A stretch of DNA of 64,000 nucleotides from positions 30,666 through 94,665 of the forward strand of contig NW_023503757.1 in the NCBI RefSeq assembly GCF_014529535.1, given 5' to 3'. The stretch comes from Bradysia coprophila (Eukaryota; Arthropoda; Insecta; Diptera; Sciaridae). The notes under the pieces are model-generated. The model was not told where the DNA came from, did not search any database, and worked only from the letters and a program-made list of their open reading frames with translations. Every line of letters begins with the position of its first letter. Position 1 is the stretch's first letter. Positions 10,353 through 23,432 of the stretch are shown here, piece after piece. Made by a program: the position numbers and the translations under genes.

Positions 10353-10837
10353 TTGTGCGAGAAAATGGAAAACCTTTCTGCCAAAAACGGGCTTATTGAT
10401 ATTGATGGTGACAGTGATTTGGATTGGGATTGTGAAGAAGGTGCTGACTTACTACCTGCAAAATCAAAAGCTCGCTGTCAGCAGGTCTTCGACAATTTTC
10501 AAAAATGGAAGGATTCCAAAAAGGCAAATTCGGATTCAGAACGTGTTTTGTTGTCTTACTTTTCTGAGATGGCAAAAGTATCTTCACCATCGACATTGTG
10601 GCTACGATATTCGATGCTAAAAAGTCGACGATGAAAGTTTTCACCAATGTTGACATCTCAACATATCCATCGCTAATTAGTTTGCTGAAAAATAAATCGA
10701 AGGGGCACAAGCCGAAGAAAGCGAAAATTCTTACGGAAAGTGAACTGGGACGATTTATTGAAAGCGCCCCTGACATTGCATTTTTGGATGTTAAGGTACA
10801 GGTCCTCAACGACACTGTATGCAAACACTGGTGCTAG
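10353..10837 (+). pseudogene. Tyrosine-recombinase (Crypton-like) N-terminal fragment
   Basis: Two overlapping frames encode an N-terminal helical DNA-binding segment of the type found in Crypton-like tyrosine recombinases: LPAKSKARCQQVFDNFQKW, LLSYFSEMAK, STLWLRYSMLKS, then (after a +1 shift near 10625) KVFTNVDISTYPSLISLL and KGHKPKKAKILTESELG. The catalytic Arg and later motifs are missing; the reading ends at FLDVKV, close to where the paralogue at 30504-31191 has an intron. Single-base frameshift and truncation make it a pseudogene. The family call is by pattern recognition and could be a host gene family derived from Cryptons. Confidence 0.65.
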
Positions 10838-11911
10838 CATTGAAGAATTGATACGGCAAGCCTTCACTCTTGACCACTTTGCACCGAAAACAAACAAAAT
10901 TAATCGAAAAAATTAAAGATGCGACTTCTCTAGAATTGAAAGACGAATCCAACGATCTATCACTCATTTAAATTGGAGAACCCGTGTTCCCAAAGTTAAT
11001 GAAATAACCTGCAGTTTTTGCGATATCACGAAAAGCTAAAAAATACACTGAAATGTCACTTCGCAATCTGTTGACAAATGAACAATGAAAATGTTATGAA
11101 AAGAATCTTGCATATGTTATGTACCAAGAAGGCTGATATCAAAAACGGTAGAGGTACAGCCGATCGCTATTTTGTTGCATAACATCTTATGATTAGAATT
11201 TTACTATTTTGTCCAATTTAAACTCAACAATCAACACACGTTTTTAACGCTTTCGTTGGTTTTCTTCGTGTAATTCGTTCCATTCCTTCTACATGTATTT
11301 CATTTGCGTTTTACATTTCTCCCATTTCACACGAATTTCCTTCTCATGTTTGAAAGATCAGAAAAGCATTTGTATTTTACATTTCTTGTGATAAAAAGAT
11401 GAAAAGTATGGTTTTCGTGTGAATTTTGTTGATCCGAGGCGCAGTTGATGTCAATAAACACACAAAAAAGTGACATTTCATCTTTTTATCCCGAGTGGAT
11501 TTTACATGCTTTGGGCGTCGAAAGTAGTGCGTGAAACATGAAAAGTACCGTTTTTGACGCATATAGCATGTAAAATACATATAGTAAACAAAAAAAACCT
11601 TCTAAATTGCTTACTGTCTTTGCGATCAAGTCAGATGTGATCTAAACTGTCCTTTCAGAATTTTGATTGACGCTACCTAGTACTTCTTTAAGTGCTTGGA
11701 CACGCAAAGTATATGGTGCCACCACAAGCAGATAGTGAGAACTAACTACTTGTATGTCATTGGTGCCAATCGACAAAATCAAAAATGAAATTGAATTCGT
11801 TGGTTCAATTGAATGTGGGAAGTGTCTAGGATGTAAAAGTAATGCATCCTACAATCCTATAGTCATAATATAATTGGGTACCTGTAGCAGTGTTATAATA
11901 GCACGTAGAGA
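10838..11911. other. No gene seen
   Basis: AT-rich flank between the recombinase fragment and the hAT-type unit. A CGTGTGAATTT motif and its inverse occur near 11320-11420. The octamer CGTAGAGA at 11904-11911 is the left target duplication of the next element. Confidence 0.5.
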
Positions 11912-13048
11912 CAGGCGCGCCGACTTCTAGGTGGCGTTGGGTGCCGAAGCACCCAACACCAAAACCTGTTGGGTGCGTAGCACCCAACAAAATGCTAGAC
12001 TTTAGCTAGAACTTATATTCTACTTTCAAAAAAATGTCATGTCTCAGGCAATTCTATGTATTTCTCACTATCGAGGCTATTCATTTTTTCTTAGAAATGT
12101 CTTCTTCTACTCTATCAAAACCAAGAGTACAGACTACAATTAGATGTCTGTAGAAAGTAGAAAGCAATGACAAGAATTTGTCGACACAACCTTAACAATT
12201 TAAACTCCTAGAATAAACAGTTAGTTGAATTACAAATTTCGTACATATTGAAGTATTCAGTGAATGATGTTGACTATGTATTGCGGTAACACATCACTCT
12301 ATTATTTTTCTTCATATTTTCATGCCAATGGTAATTTGAAGATGTAGACAACGGGCGTAGTCAACAGCTTTCGCAGAGTGCTCCAAAATGTACGACATTT
12401 CTATTTAACTTGAGAATGTCCCATATATTTATCTATCTATCTATTTCCATGCTGAGATTTTAGGAATGTTCACTTACACTTTTTTCCATAACTTTTATAA
12501 AACGTACCTAAATATGTCAGTGGAGAAGAAGAGGGATTATGTTCCCGATTCTTGAAAAATAGCCAAACTCAAAAAGCATTTGAGGCACCATTCCTGATGT
12601 AATTTCAGTGAAAACTTTATTCACATTAAGAATGGCGGCCTGTTGTACGGCCGCTGTATTATAAAATTTTGTTTTACTTTCATTAATCGGGAACATCACA
12701 GTTCACTCGCCACTAATATTCCTTTTCCATTGTGGATTTATTACATTTTTTTTTGTGTGACTTAGGGTATAATAATAGTGTTACCTATGGTGGTTTTACA
12801 TCTATATTTTAGGGTAAAGTTATGTAACAAAGTATAAGTGAATGTATCCGAAAATCTGAGCATCTCGAAATGGCAAAATATAAGAGTAGTTGATTTTTGT
12901 TATCACCACACCCAGAAACAGTTTCTAGTGGCCTAAAACTACGAAAAATTTCTAATTATTAGGGCTCCCAGCAATACACTGGGCTTCTTTTTTAGTTCGG
13001 AACATATTTGAGATTTCTTAGACTTTTAAAAATCATCGATGTTCCCAG

Positions 13049-13753
13049 TGTTGGGCTTGTAACTTGGACAGGAAAGGGACGGTTGAGCGGACAACGCAGT
13101 TGGATAATAGTTTGTCAGCTAATTGAAACCAATACGACGTATGATTGCACTTCGTATATTGTTTGCTACAAATTCCTAGATAATATACAAAAGTTAGCTA
13201 AATGTAGCGCCGAGCAAATCAAATAGTTTTATCTTACATCTAATATCCTACGTTTCAAACCTCGACTCAACCTCCAATTTCTCTAGTTCAATGTGTGTGA
13301 CCGACGATAACCTTAAATTGAAATTCACAATTTACAAATCATGTCGCTAAAGGCGATGGTAAATTTTTCTTACGTTACGAGTTCTTGTCGTTCACTAAGA
13401 CCTGTTGATACGACAAAGATTCTTTTCCCGAATGCCGAAATTACTGAAAAACAATTTTCAAATGAAATCTAAATTTTATCGGATCGTCGACAACATGAAT
13501 CATCGAAAATATGGCTTACAATTATGAAACAACGGCAAATAATCGAATTTGTCGGCACACACAAAACTATGAATTAATTTCCTTCGATTTAAATTGAAAA
13601 TTAGGCTCGATTACGTTGGATGACTCACTGACGCTTTCGCTTCACTTTTCTTATTTGATTCGCAAATTGTATCGACCATTTGCATTTGCTCTTTTCTTGA
13701 CAACTGTCATACTTCGTTCCGTGGTGAGATCAGTGCTGGTAGTCGTTTTAACA
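13049..13753 (-). repeat. 3' LTR of the BEL/Pao element
   Basis: About 705 bp, starting TG and ending CA on the minus strand. The end of the integrase frame (stop at 13651-13653) runs about 100 bp into it. Confidence 0.9.
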
Positions 13754-15831
13754 CTCCCACCCGTTTCGCTATCCAATTTGGGAGAAGCTAAACCATTCTT
13801 TGTCTCGACGTCCAGCAGTGCTAGCTTGTGAGCAGATCTCCATAAATTTCCTTTCTTCACCTCGTAAATTTTCCCGTCGGAGGTAGACTTCGTACCCGCA
13901 ATCAATTCCACTTTTGCTCGACGTACCTGATTGTTTGACCCGACGACGGTTTGGATAATCTTTGCCTTAGGATATGTGTTTCTCGGGTTATTCTCGTCGA
14001 CTATCAAAACCAAATCGCCAACTTTCAACGGTGCCACCTTCTGATGCCATTTAGTTCGTCGAGTTATTGACGGTAGATATTCTCTGATGAAACGTTTCCA
14101 AAACAATTCGGTCAACCGTTGAGATTCTTTCCAGCTTCTTCTCAAATATGCACCGTCCAATTCGATCTCACATGGTGGCTTTAGACCGTTCGACGAAAGT
14201 CTAATGAAGTGGTTGGGAGTCAATGCTTCGTCTTCCTCCACATCCAATGGAATAAATGTCAACGGCCTTGAGTTGATGACGTTCTGCACTTGCTTCATCA
14301 GATTGCGTAACATGTCTTCCTTCGGTGTGCGAGTTGGCATGATTTCATTAATTGATGACTTGACAGAGCGTATCAGTCTTTCCCAACTCCCACCCATATG
14401 TGGCGACGCTGGCGGATTGAATATCCATTTTGTGTACGTTGATGTGAATTCGGTTTGCAATCGTTCAAAGTCGATTTTCTTGATTTCTTCTTGGAGTTCG
14501 TTATTGCTTCCTTTGAAATTCGTACCCCAATCACTGTGGAATTCGACAACTGGTCCTCGATCAGCAACGAAGGTTTGAATGCACAGTATACACGAGTTCG
14601 TATCCAATCCTGACGCTATTTCGATATGTACTGCTCTTATAGTGAGGCATGTGAATAGCACACCCCACCTCTTCTCTCTGCGACGTCCAACTGACACATA
14701 AATCGGACCAAAAAAATCAATTCCGACAAATGAGAACGGAATGAATCTTGTCGCCAATCTTGCTTGTGGTAAATCCGCCATTTGTGGTGGAATAGGATGA
14801 GCCTTCTTGATCTTGCAACTTTGACAATTTTTCCGGATTCTTTTTAGCACCTCTCGTAAACGAGGAATGTAGAATTTCTGTCGTACTTCGTTCACGACTG
14901 TTTCATGATTTTGATGGAAAAATTTGGAGTGATATTCGGTCAGCAGTAGCTCGGTAATTCTTCCATTCTTAGGTAAGGCAATTGGACGTTTCGTATCCAT
15001 TGATAATTCTCGCGCGCCATCAATTCGCTCTTTCATACGTAGAATTTTATCGGCATCTAAGAATGGTGTGCTTTCATATAACAGACTTGGCTTTTCGATA
15101 CACTTTTGTTGTTCGATTGGAAGAATTTCATTTCTCAGGAGAGTTACCATTTCCGTCGGATATCCTTCGAATTGTGCTTGACGAATTATCAAATTTTCTG
15201 CTTTGCGCAGCTCTTCTTGTTTTAACGGTTCACCTTTTTTTGCTTTGCCGGTGAACAGGTTGATGAATCTGATTGCGTACGCGAGTGATCGGATCATCCG
15301 ATTATAATTCGAGAAACGATCTGGATCGATGATCTTAGGTAACACCAGACTTGAATGAAGAAAATTCGCTTTCATTTCCTCCTCGATGTCGATTTTGATC
15401 GGTTTCTTCTCTGGCCATTTATCTTCACTTAGACGGAGAAAATCTGGCCCATGGAACCAGCGGTTAGTCGGCTCGAAATTCGGTGTTTTTGTCAATTTCG
15501 TTGCTTCATCTGCTACGTTCTCATTGGTGGGTATCCACCTCCATTCGTTCACATCTGTACTTTCCAGAATTTCTCCCACCCGATGTGCAACGAATTGAGT
15601 GTACTTTCGGTTTTCGGAATTCAACCAACTGATGACTGTTGCTGAGTCCGTCCACATTACACGTTTGTCTATGACGAATCTTTGAGCATTTTTGATACTT
15701 GTTGACAGTCTAGTTCCAAGAATACTGCCTTGGAGTTCCTTTCTTCGTATCGACAAATACTTTATTGGAGCGGCTCTAGCTTTCGATCCCACGAAAGCAA
15801 CGTCTATGCCATTGTTGTCTTCGATACGTAA
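13651..15831 (-). pseudogene. BEL/Pao pol, RNase H and integrase part
   Basis: The frame from 15792 to 13651 (713 codons) is open, but upstream the same frame meets a TAA at 15832-15834. Visible parts in order: RNase H region (RVMWTDSATVISWL; TNENVADEATK), integrase zinc domain (YHSKFFHQNH and NCQSCK), and the integrase core with catalytic D (GIDFFGP), D (HSDWGTNF) and E (GGSWERLIR). A BEL-type C-terminal domain follows, including LKVGDLVLI and LWRSAHKLALLD. Integrase joins element cDNA to host DNA. More pol sequence (to about 16165) continues upstream in shifted frames. Confidence 0.9.
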
Positions 15832-16165
15832 TTATATTACCGCTGCGAACGCTTCTTCGCTTGCGTCCACGAATACATGCATCTGGATTGACTTAGGCAA
15901 ATTCGGTGACATTCTTGGCGAGTAGAGTCTCGGTACATTCACGTTTTCCACTCCTGGCAATACTGACAACCATCGTTTCCATCGATCAACAAGATGTTTT
16001 GATGTTATTTGTGTGTCCCAGTCCAGTTGTGATTTCCAGATTTCTTGGATTTCTCAGCGTTCTTAGAATTTCTCGCTTCGTTGGCAGCTTGTGTCCTTTG
16101 AAAATTTTCTCATCAATCAGTGTGTACTTTAACGAGAAGGTAAAGTTGTCATTCTTCGTATTATA
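15832..16165 (-). pseudogene. BEL/Pao pol connecting segment, broken
   Basis: Minus-strand reading shows RT-RNase H linker sequence in two frames: NTKNDNFTFSLKYTLIDEK next to the insertion, then (after a frame change near 16050) WKSQLDWDTQITSKHLVDRW and MHVFVDASEEAFAAVI followed by a stop. The segment normally found between them in BEL elements (around FDPLG) is absent, so a deletion of roughly 20 codons with a shift is inferred. Confidence 0.7.
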
Positions 16166-17030
16166 CAGCCGTTGAAAAGTGAAAACTAACATGTTTTCTG
16201 TTTTGGGACTAGTTTTGGGTTGAATTGTGGGACAAAAATACTTAATTTAATGAACAACAGTGGCGCTAGTTGTCCAGCAAAGTTTTTATTCCATAAAATT
16301 CTGACACTTTTGATTCGGGGTGCTCACATTCGCACCATAAAAAATTCAAACGAGCAGTTAACAAAATCGAGAACATAAATGTACACATTTTTTGCGATGC
16401 TGACCCTTCCCAAGAATTGTTGACATTGTATCTTGAAATACACACATTATCCTCATGTTTATTTCTGAAATTTAAAGTAAAATTGTGAAATCTTGATGCA
16501 TTGGAATTGAAGCTGCTGGTCACATTTTTAAATGGTACGGTAATGAGCAGTCAAAATTCAAATGTCAGAATCACTGTTCGCGTAGTATTGTTCTCGCATT
16601 CATTATTCTTGTGTCAATTTGATTCGGTTGTGATGTGAGAAAATTTCTGCTAAGCTTTGTGCATTATTCGCGATTTTTAAGTGCGTTAAACATTGCAAAT
16701 AGCCAAATATTTTTGTGAACGGCTAAAAGTGTTGAGGAAATTTCGGAAATATACGTGTGTGGAAGATACACATCAAAACATTGCTGTCGGTTTCAAATTT
16801 AAACATCCACAGCCAATGTTTTGATCGTGTTTTCCCATACAAATGATACGAAAAGTAAAATAATAAATTAACTAAGTATTTGGCCGCGGTTAATTGCTAA
16901 TAAGTTCTATTTTCTAATCGAAAATCTTTAAATCGAAGAATTTGACTTCGGAGGAATTTTCTGCTTTTGATGTGGTCAGAAATAATCAATAAATTATTTG
17001 CTTTTCTTCATCTAAAAAGGTTTTTTTTAA
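16166..17030 (+). repeat. Left inverted arm of the TA-flanked element
   Basis: Matches the reverse complement of 18361-19224 almost base for base. An 85-codon frame on the minus strand (16523-16266) is mirrored in the other arm and is not recognised. Confidence 0.85.
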
Positions 17031-18360
17031 ATCAAATTTTCATAAGGAAGTTATCTTGTCCAAGAAGCTTTTTGAGTCTCAGTGTGCGTCAATATTTTCG
17101 AAATATTTAATAACACATGGAAATGTGCATCAGCATTTTATATGAACTGTACACTGATATCAACAGTTAGTATCTCTCACCGAAAACAAGAGCTTAGCAA
17201 ATCGATGCATGCTATTCGAATGTTCGGTTTGTGATCAATACTATGTTCTAAGAAGTTCCTACTATCAAAAGATCAAGTCTTAAATGAGGACGTTTGTAGT
17301 TGGCAGCGAGATCCCTTTCAAGTCATCAGACTTTTCATTATCTTGGAGTTTTTAGTAATACAAAGTTCATAACGGCTGAATAATGATTTATCAAAATAGA
17401 CTAGGAACAGGAACGCATTTATAGCAATAATATGAACGATTTTCGTGATGTTAGAGATTTTCGAACAGAATCAATCAACCGTATAGTTCTACCAAAAGCA
17501 TGACAACGTTTATGAGAAAGTACTATACCGCAGTAGGTACAGCTGCACTGGTAAAGTCAACTTACACCTTGGATATTTCACTATGCAGCATAAAGAAACG
17601 AAGGGACCCATTTCTAAATTATTTTTTTGATCGACCAAAATCTCATGACTGTGATCAATTCAGTCAATACACGTGCAGCGATTATAACACACTCAGTTCA
17701 GTGTTGCTCTCAATACGTGGTTGACGATACAATGGGGCGTGAAGATTCTCGTCGCCGTTATGATGTGAATTTTCAAGTCACGCAGATCCTCCCAAACGCT
17801 TACAACCTTACCAATTTTTACTGTTGAAGTAATTAGTTATTGTCGCTGTTTTGGACGACTGATTAGAGGCAATTTCACGAGCTGTAGTTTGGGCAGAGCA
17901 AGGTTCACAAGCGAAAGTGCCTCAGATCAATCGTTCCAAACTGGTACACAAGTAATTTTTCATGTAAACGGCCGAAAACCAGATAAAACCAAAAAAGTTG
18001 CCCTAATTTTGGCCCCGAAACATGAAAACATAATTTACTTGGAAATTTACTTACTGACCTGGAAAGGGGCTAATTTTGACATTTAACAAAGGCAATTTTT
18101 TTTAACCAAGCGAGAATCTTGGGTGTCAAGAAGAGAGATCTTTCATATTTTAAGTTGTTTCTCCATCTTTTAAGGGAACCGTTCAAAAATTATCGCATTC
18201 ACACAAAATCAGCAATAATTGAATCATTATTTTCACGAAATGAAGGTAAAGCGTTCACCACATCGACAAAACGTCGATTACTAAAACGTAGAGGATTGAT
18301 GAACTTAAACTCGTCTAACAACCGGCAGCTGCTTTATCTTGATTTGAAGGAAAGTTTGAT

Positions 18361-19224
18361 AAAAAAAAACCTTTTTAGATGAAGAAAAGCAAATAATTTA
18401 TTGATTATTTCTGACCACATCAAAAGCAGAAAATTCCTTCGAAGTCAAATTCTTCGATTTAAAGATTTTCGATTAGAAAATAGAAATTATTAGCAATTAA
18501 CCGCGGCCAAATACTTAGTTAATTTCTTATTTCACATTTCGTATCATTTGTATGGGAAAACACGATCAAAACATTGGCTGTGGATGTTTAAATTTGAAAC
18601 CGACAGCAATGTTTTGATGTGTATCTTCCACACACGTATATTTCCGAAATTTCCTCAACACTTTTAGCCGTTCACAAAAATATTTGGCTATTTGCAATGT
18701 TTAACGCACTTAAAAATCGCGAATAATGCACAAAGCTTAGCAGAAATTTTCTCACATCACAACCGAATCAAATTGACACAAGAATAATGAATGCGAGAAC
18801 AATACTACGCGAACAGTGATTCTGACATTTGAATTTTGACTGCTCATTACCGTACCATTTAAAAATGTAACCAGCAGCTTCAATTCCAATGCATCAAGAT
18901 TTCACAATTTTACTTTAAATTTCAGAAATAAACATGAGGATAATGTGTGTATTTCAAGATACAATGTCAACAATTCTTGGGAAGGGTCAGCATCGCAAAA
19001 AATGTGTACATTTATGTTCTCGATTTTGTTAACTGCTCGTTTGAATTTTTTATGGTGCGAATGTGAGCACCCCGAATCAAAAGTGTCAGAATTTTATGGA
19101 ATAAAAACTTTGCTGGACAACTAGCGCCACTGTTGTTCATTAAATTAAGTATTTTTGTCCCACAATTCAACCCAAAACTAGTCCCAAAACAGAAAACATG
19201 TTAGTTTTCACTTTTCAACGACTG
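18361..19224 (-). repeat. Right inverted arm of the TA-flanked element
   Basis: Partner of 16166-17030. Differences noticed are a few single bases, for example near 18525-18535. Confidence 0.85.
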
Positions 19225-22200
19225 TACCACATTCCAAGTACTCGTTCTACTTTGAGTTCCGTTTTCGGTGCGATGTCTTTAACGTTGTTCGATTCACTTT
19301 CACCGATTGCTTTCAGGACATTTGACGAATTTGATATGAAATTGCGAATGTTGAAACCGGCTTTTGCATGAATCATTTTAACGTCACGTATCAGCTGAAT
19401 CATTTCTCTCTCAGAGTGCTCGCTTTCCATCATATCATCCACGTAATGATTATCCAGTATAGCACTCACAGCTCGCGGATGTGTATTGATATGCTCCTTT
19501 GCATTCTTATTTTTGACGAACTGAGCTGATAAAGGACTACAACTGGCTCCGAACGTTAACACTTCCATTTGGTAAACATCTGGTTTCTTCGTACTATTTT
19601 CGCGGAACAGAAATCGTTGAAAATGCCGATCCTTTTGGATTATTCCCACTTGATGAAACATTTCGGCAATGTCACCTCCACCTGTGACCAACCTTTCACG
19701 AAATCGCCTTAAAATATCGATGAGTGACGTGTACAGATCGGGACCCTTTAACAATGCTGAATTCAACGAGACGTTTTTCACTTTGGCGGTGGCATCGAAA
19801 ACCATACGAATTTTCTCTGGTTTTTTTGGATGTATTACGCCAAACAATGGTAGATACCAAACAGGTCCATCATATAATAAGTCTGCAGGCGTTAATTTTC
19901 TTGCATAACCTTTCGATACATAGTCGGCGACCTTTGCACTCATTGTTCGAACCATTTCGGGGCCATGTCTCTCAAGACTGACGAGACGTTTCAAAGCCAT
20001 TGGATAACTGTCCGGCAGATTTATATTTTCACTTTTCCATAGAAGTCCGGTTTCGTATTTGCCATTGACTTTTCGGGTAAGTTTTTCCAGCATTTCCAAT
20101 GCTCTTTCTTCATCCTTTGAGTTTAAACTGAATTTGCCAATTGCTTGAACTCCAAAATTTTCAATACTGAAAAACTCTTTCACCCGTTGATGTATGTCGC
20201 TGTCCAAATCATTGTGATGAGGGCAAATTTCGATCTGATGTACGTTCATATGTTCGTTTAGTGTTGAATTATCTCTTGGCCCATGCACTGTCCATCCAAG
20301 ACGTGTTCTTGTTGCTATCGGCCCGTTGTAACCGTTAATTTCCATCATTTCTGATTCTACAACTTGCAGTTGCGATCCAAATTTCGGCATATCGGAACCA
20401 ATCATGATCCCCGGGATGGCGTTGTTATAGCTCACGAAGGGAACATTTTTCAAGTGCGGGTATTTCGTGATTAATTCGTCTTTATCGATCGATTGAACTG
20501 GCAGATTTAAATCTTCTACAGTTCGCACACCCTTCAGCTCGTATCGTTTGTATGAATCTCCAGTTCCGGATATTTCCAGTGAAACTCTTTCAGCTTGTTC
20601 ACGCCGATGAATTTTCTTTGTCCAGATCAAACAAATTTGTTCAGACGTTCCTTTCAAACCAAGCAAATCGGCTAATCGTTTCTCCATCATTGTTACTGTT
20701 GTTCCTTCATCGAGGAAGGCAAATGTAGCGATTGATTTGGAGCCATTGTGTAAAATTACTGGAACGATTCGGAGCATTGTTGAAACTTGTGGCATATTGT
20801 GAAAATTCGATGAAGCTGTGGTGTTAGTGTTGGCTACTGTTGAACCATTACTGGAATTCTTATTCGGTAAGTGTCGTTCATCGTTGTGTAGGAGGAAGTG
20901 ATGCTTGTATGTGCAACCATTTTTCCCACATACATTTGTGGCTTTGCAAGGATTTTTATGCTTACGCAGACATCTTCGACATAGTTTGTTTTCGATAACT
21001 GCCTTCCATTTAGCGTTGACATCGAGCGACTTGAATTTCGAGCAATTCTCTGCGTTGCTGCACTCATTTTGACACACCAAGCATGACTTGTTGCCGTTTT
21101 GATTTCTATCGACATGGACATTGACTAACTCCAGGCCTGAAACCTTTTCATTTTTGTCAAACTTCCCCTTTTCCGCTTTACGGTCGCTGGATTTTGATGT
21201 TGTTGGCGTTGATACGGTGCTCAATATCATGGCCATATCGTACAGCCACCTCGATAACGTTTTTAAAGTACAGTTCGGTAACCGAGCACTGAAATGAGCC
21301 CAATCTTTCTTCTCTTGCATTGGCAGCTTGCTCACCAGATCGTCAACCAGCGATGGGTCGGTTAAATAGCTCGGGCGTTCTAGTAATTCAATCGTTGTCG
21401 TAATCGTCTTAACTTCAAATGCGTAGCTCATCGAATCTTCCAAATTATCGGCTTTAATCGGCTGTTGGTCTCTGATTTTCTGACTTATCGCTTTGATTAT
21501 CACTTCGGGCCTCCCAAATAATTTTCTTAGTGTATCGATGACTGTTGAAACTGCATCAGGGTGGAATAGAAAACCTGCAACAGCTTTCTTCGCTTTACCC
21601 TGTAGACATCCCCTTAGCCTGTTCATATTTTCTGCGTTTGAATAACCGCATAGTTCGGAACTGTCTTTGAATTGATGGTACCATATCAGCCATTCGCATG
21701 GATCACCGAAGAAATTATGTAGTTTTTCTTTGATGACTTGTCTTGACGCTATCTGCTTTTTTGAGATTCCGCCATCGTCCGCTGACGTCGGTTGATTCAT
21801 TACTCCCGATCGATTATTTCCGTTACGCCTATTCGATTGACTTTGGAAGTCGTCATTCGTCTCCTCGGGTTCCGTAATATCGAAACTGTTTCTTGGACCA
21901 TTGCTGGTGTTCGAGGATCTTGGCTGATTTCGGGATTGATCTGGTGGCTCTTCAAATTCAACTCGCCGGTTGCTTCTATTATTTACGGTCGGAGGAATAG
22001 GCCGATTTTGAAGATCTTCTAACGAGTCTCGAAATTCCTGGCGATTATTTTGACGGTCATTCGACGGATTATTGAATGACTGGAATTCGCCGTCAATTCT
22101 TTCATGTACGTCTTCTTCACCATTTAAGCTTGTAGCATTCGATCGGTGAAACCTGGTTCCATTTGACTCATTTCGATGGGGATTTGGTGTCGATTTGTAG

Positions 22201-23384
22201 TGCTCGTCATAGAACTCTTTCAGTTGGTTCATCATCGTATTTTGGAGCTGACGGTATAGATTTATGGTGTTGTTTTGCGATCCGTTGTTTTGCGATCCGA
22301 TATAGTTATCCCATTCGAGTGTGTTGGCATCATTTAATTCTTGAAACTCTACACTTGTTGCATTCCCCACAGGATTTTCATCGTGATCTTCGTGTGGTAA
22401 CGGGCTTTTAGGAGTTTCTTTCAGCAACTTTTTAGCAGTTTCTGGAAATAATGCTTTGAAACGTTCCCTTGCTGCAGCATCCATTCGGTTGAAGTTGAAT
22501 GGGCCGACAAAACCTTGATTTGAAACTTTCGCTTGACCATCTCGGGGAGCGGCGAACGTTGAATTGTAATTCGGTTCACCTACACCCTCAAACCCTTTTG
22601 ATGGGTTCTCTCTATCGTGTTCTGTAACGGATCGACTTTCTTCATTCATTTGACTGCGTTTCGGTGGATGCTCGCTTCTCAAAGAGGTTTTCGCTCGTTG
22701 ATCCATTGGTGACGTTTCATCGAAATGAAAGGCATCGATCGTTTTCGAGAACGATTTCATCAATCGATCGTAGAGTTCTCGACCATCTTCACTTTGATTT
22801 GTTGGCGGAAATTTCGGAACATTTGCTGAATTCGATTTGCGTGCTTGTTGATGTACCCATTGCTGTGTATACGCCTCTCTCTCGATGTTGTCTTTCTCAC
22901 TAACTGACCCATCCGATTTGTTTTCACAGTTCTCCATTAGAATTTTGTATTTGCTGTCGAGGTATTCTTCATCGCGTTTTGCTTTTAGCGATCGTTCCTC
23001 TTCGATACGTTGCAATTCTATTAACGCTTTTCGGTTTCCGGTCGATTTAGTTGTGGAGCTTCGACTTTGAACATCTACGATGTCCGCATCTTGATCTTTC
23101 TTGCTCTTTGAACCATCTGCTTGATTTGTAGCATTGATTTGAGATTCGGAGTTCTTCGATTGACCTTGATTTGCAATTGATACCGATTTTCTCCTCTTCT
23201 CACAGACCAAACAGAACCATTTGTCACTTGTATTGACCTGACTTGGCAATTCATCCAAACATTCCAGATGAAACTTTGCTTGGCATTTGTCGCACTGGAT
23301 CATTCGATTATTATTGATGTCTGCACACAGCTCGCATGAGTATCTCTTGCTTTTCGTTTTCTTTTTGTTCCTTTTGGGTGCCAT
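19215..23384 (-). pseudogene. BEL/Pao Gag, protease and RT part, interrupted
   Basis: The likely start is the ATG at 23384 (MAPKRNKKK), 48 bp inside the 5' LTR; the frame is open to the insertion. Domains in order: a PHD-like C4HC3 finger (CELCADINNNRMIQCDKC onward, residues about 15-65); a long polar linker; a Gag-like DUF1759 region (about 545-700, with KLHNFFGDPCEWLIWYHQF); zinc knuckles (CLVCQNEC; LCRRCLRKH; CGKNGCTYKHHFLLH); an A17-type aspartic protease (FAFLDEGTTVTMM); and RT (RMVFDATAKVKN; catalytic YVDD in HYVDDMM). The final two or three residues come from the inserted TA element. The order is typical of insect BEL/Pao polyproteins, and Gag assembles the particle in which cDNA is made. 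Confidence 0.92.
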
Positions 23385-23432
23385 TTCCTGACAGCTCAGC
23401 CTCTGGCTTTCCAAATAGATGAATTTGTAGAC

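Larger units (their letters stand above)
16166..19224. mobile_element. 3.06-kb TA-flanked element with very long inverted repeats
   Basis: The ends read CAGYCGTTGAAAAGTG inward and are bordered by TA (16164-16165, 19225-19226). TA duplication with CAG-starting termini fits Tc1/mariner/pogo-type elements (family knowledge). The inverted arms are unusually long, about 860 bp each (16166-17030 and 18361-19224), and nearly identical. The unpaired centre (17031-18360) holds only short frames (17500-17724, 17889-18086, 18119-18382) with no recognised transposase or DDE motif. It interrupts the BEL/Pao pol frame just after the RT region, so it is younger than that element. Confidence 0.85.

Noticed and set aside
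12517-12699. 60-codon frame in the hAT-type unit as a transposase piece
   Set aside because: No zinc-finger, DDE or hAT dimerisation motif; too short to support.
14204-14578. Plus-strand frames within the BEL/Pao pol region (also 14982-15254, 15386-15598, 19669-19981, 21792-22903)
   Set aside because: Antisense shadows of the integrase, RT and Gag frames.
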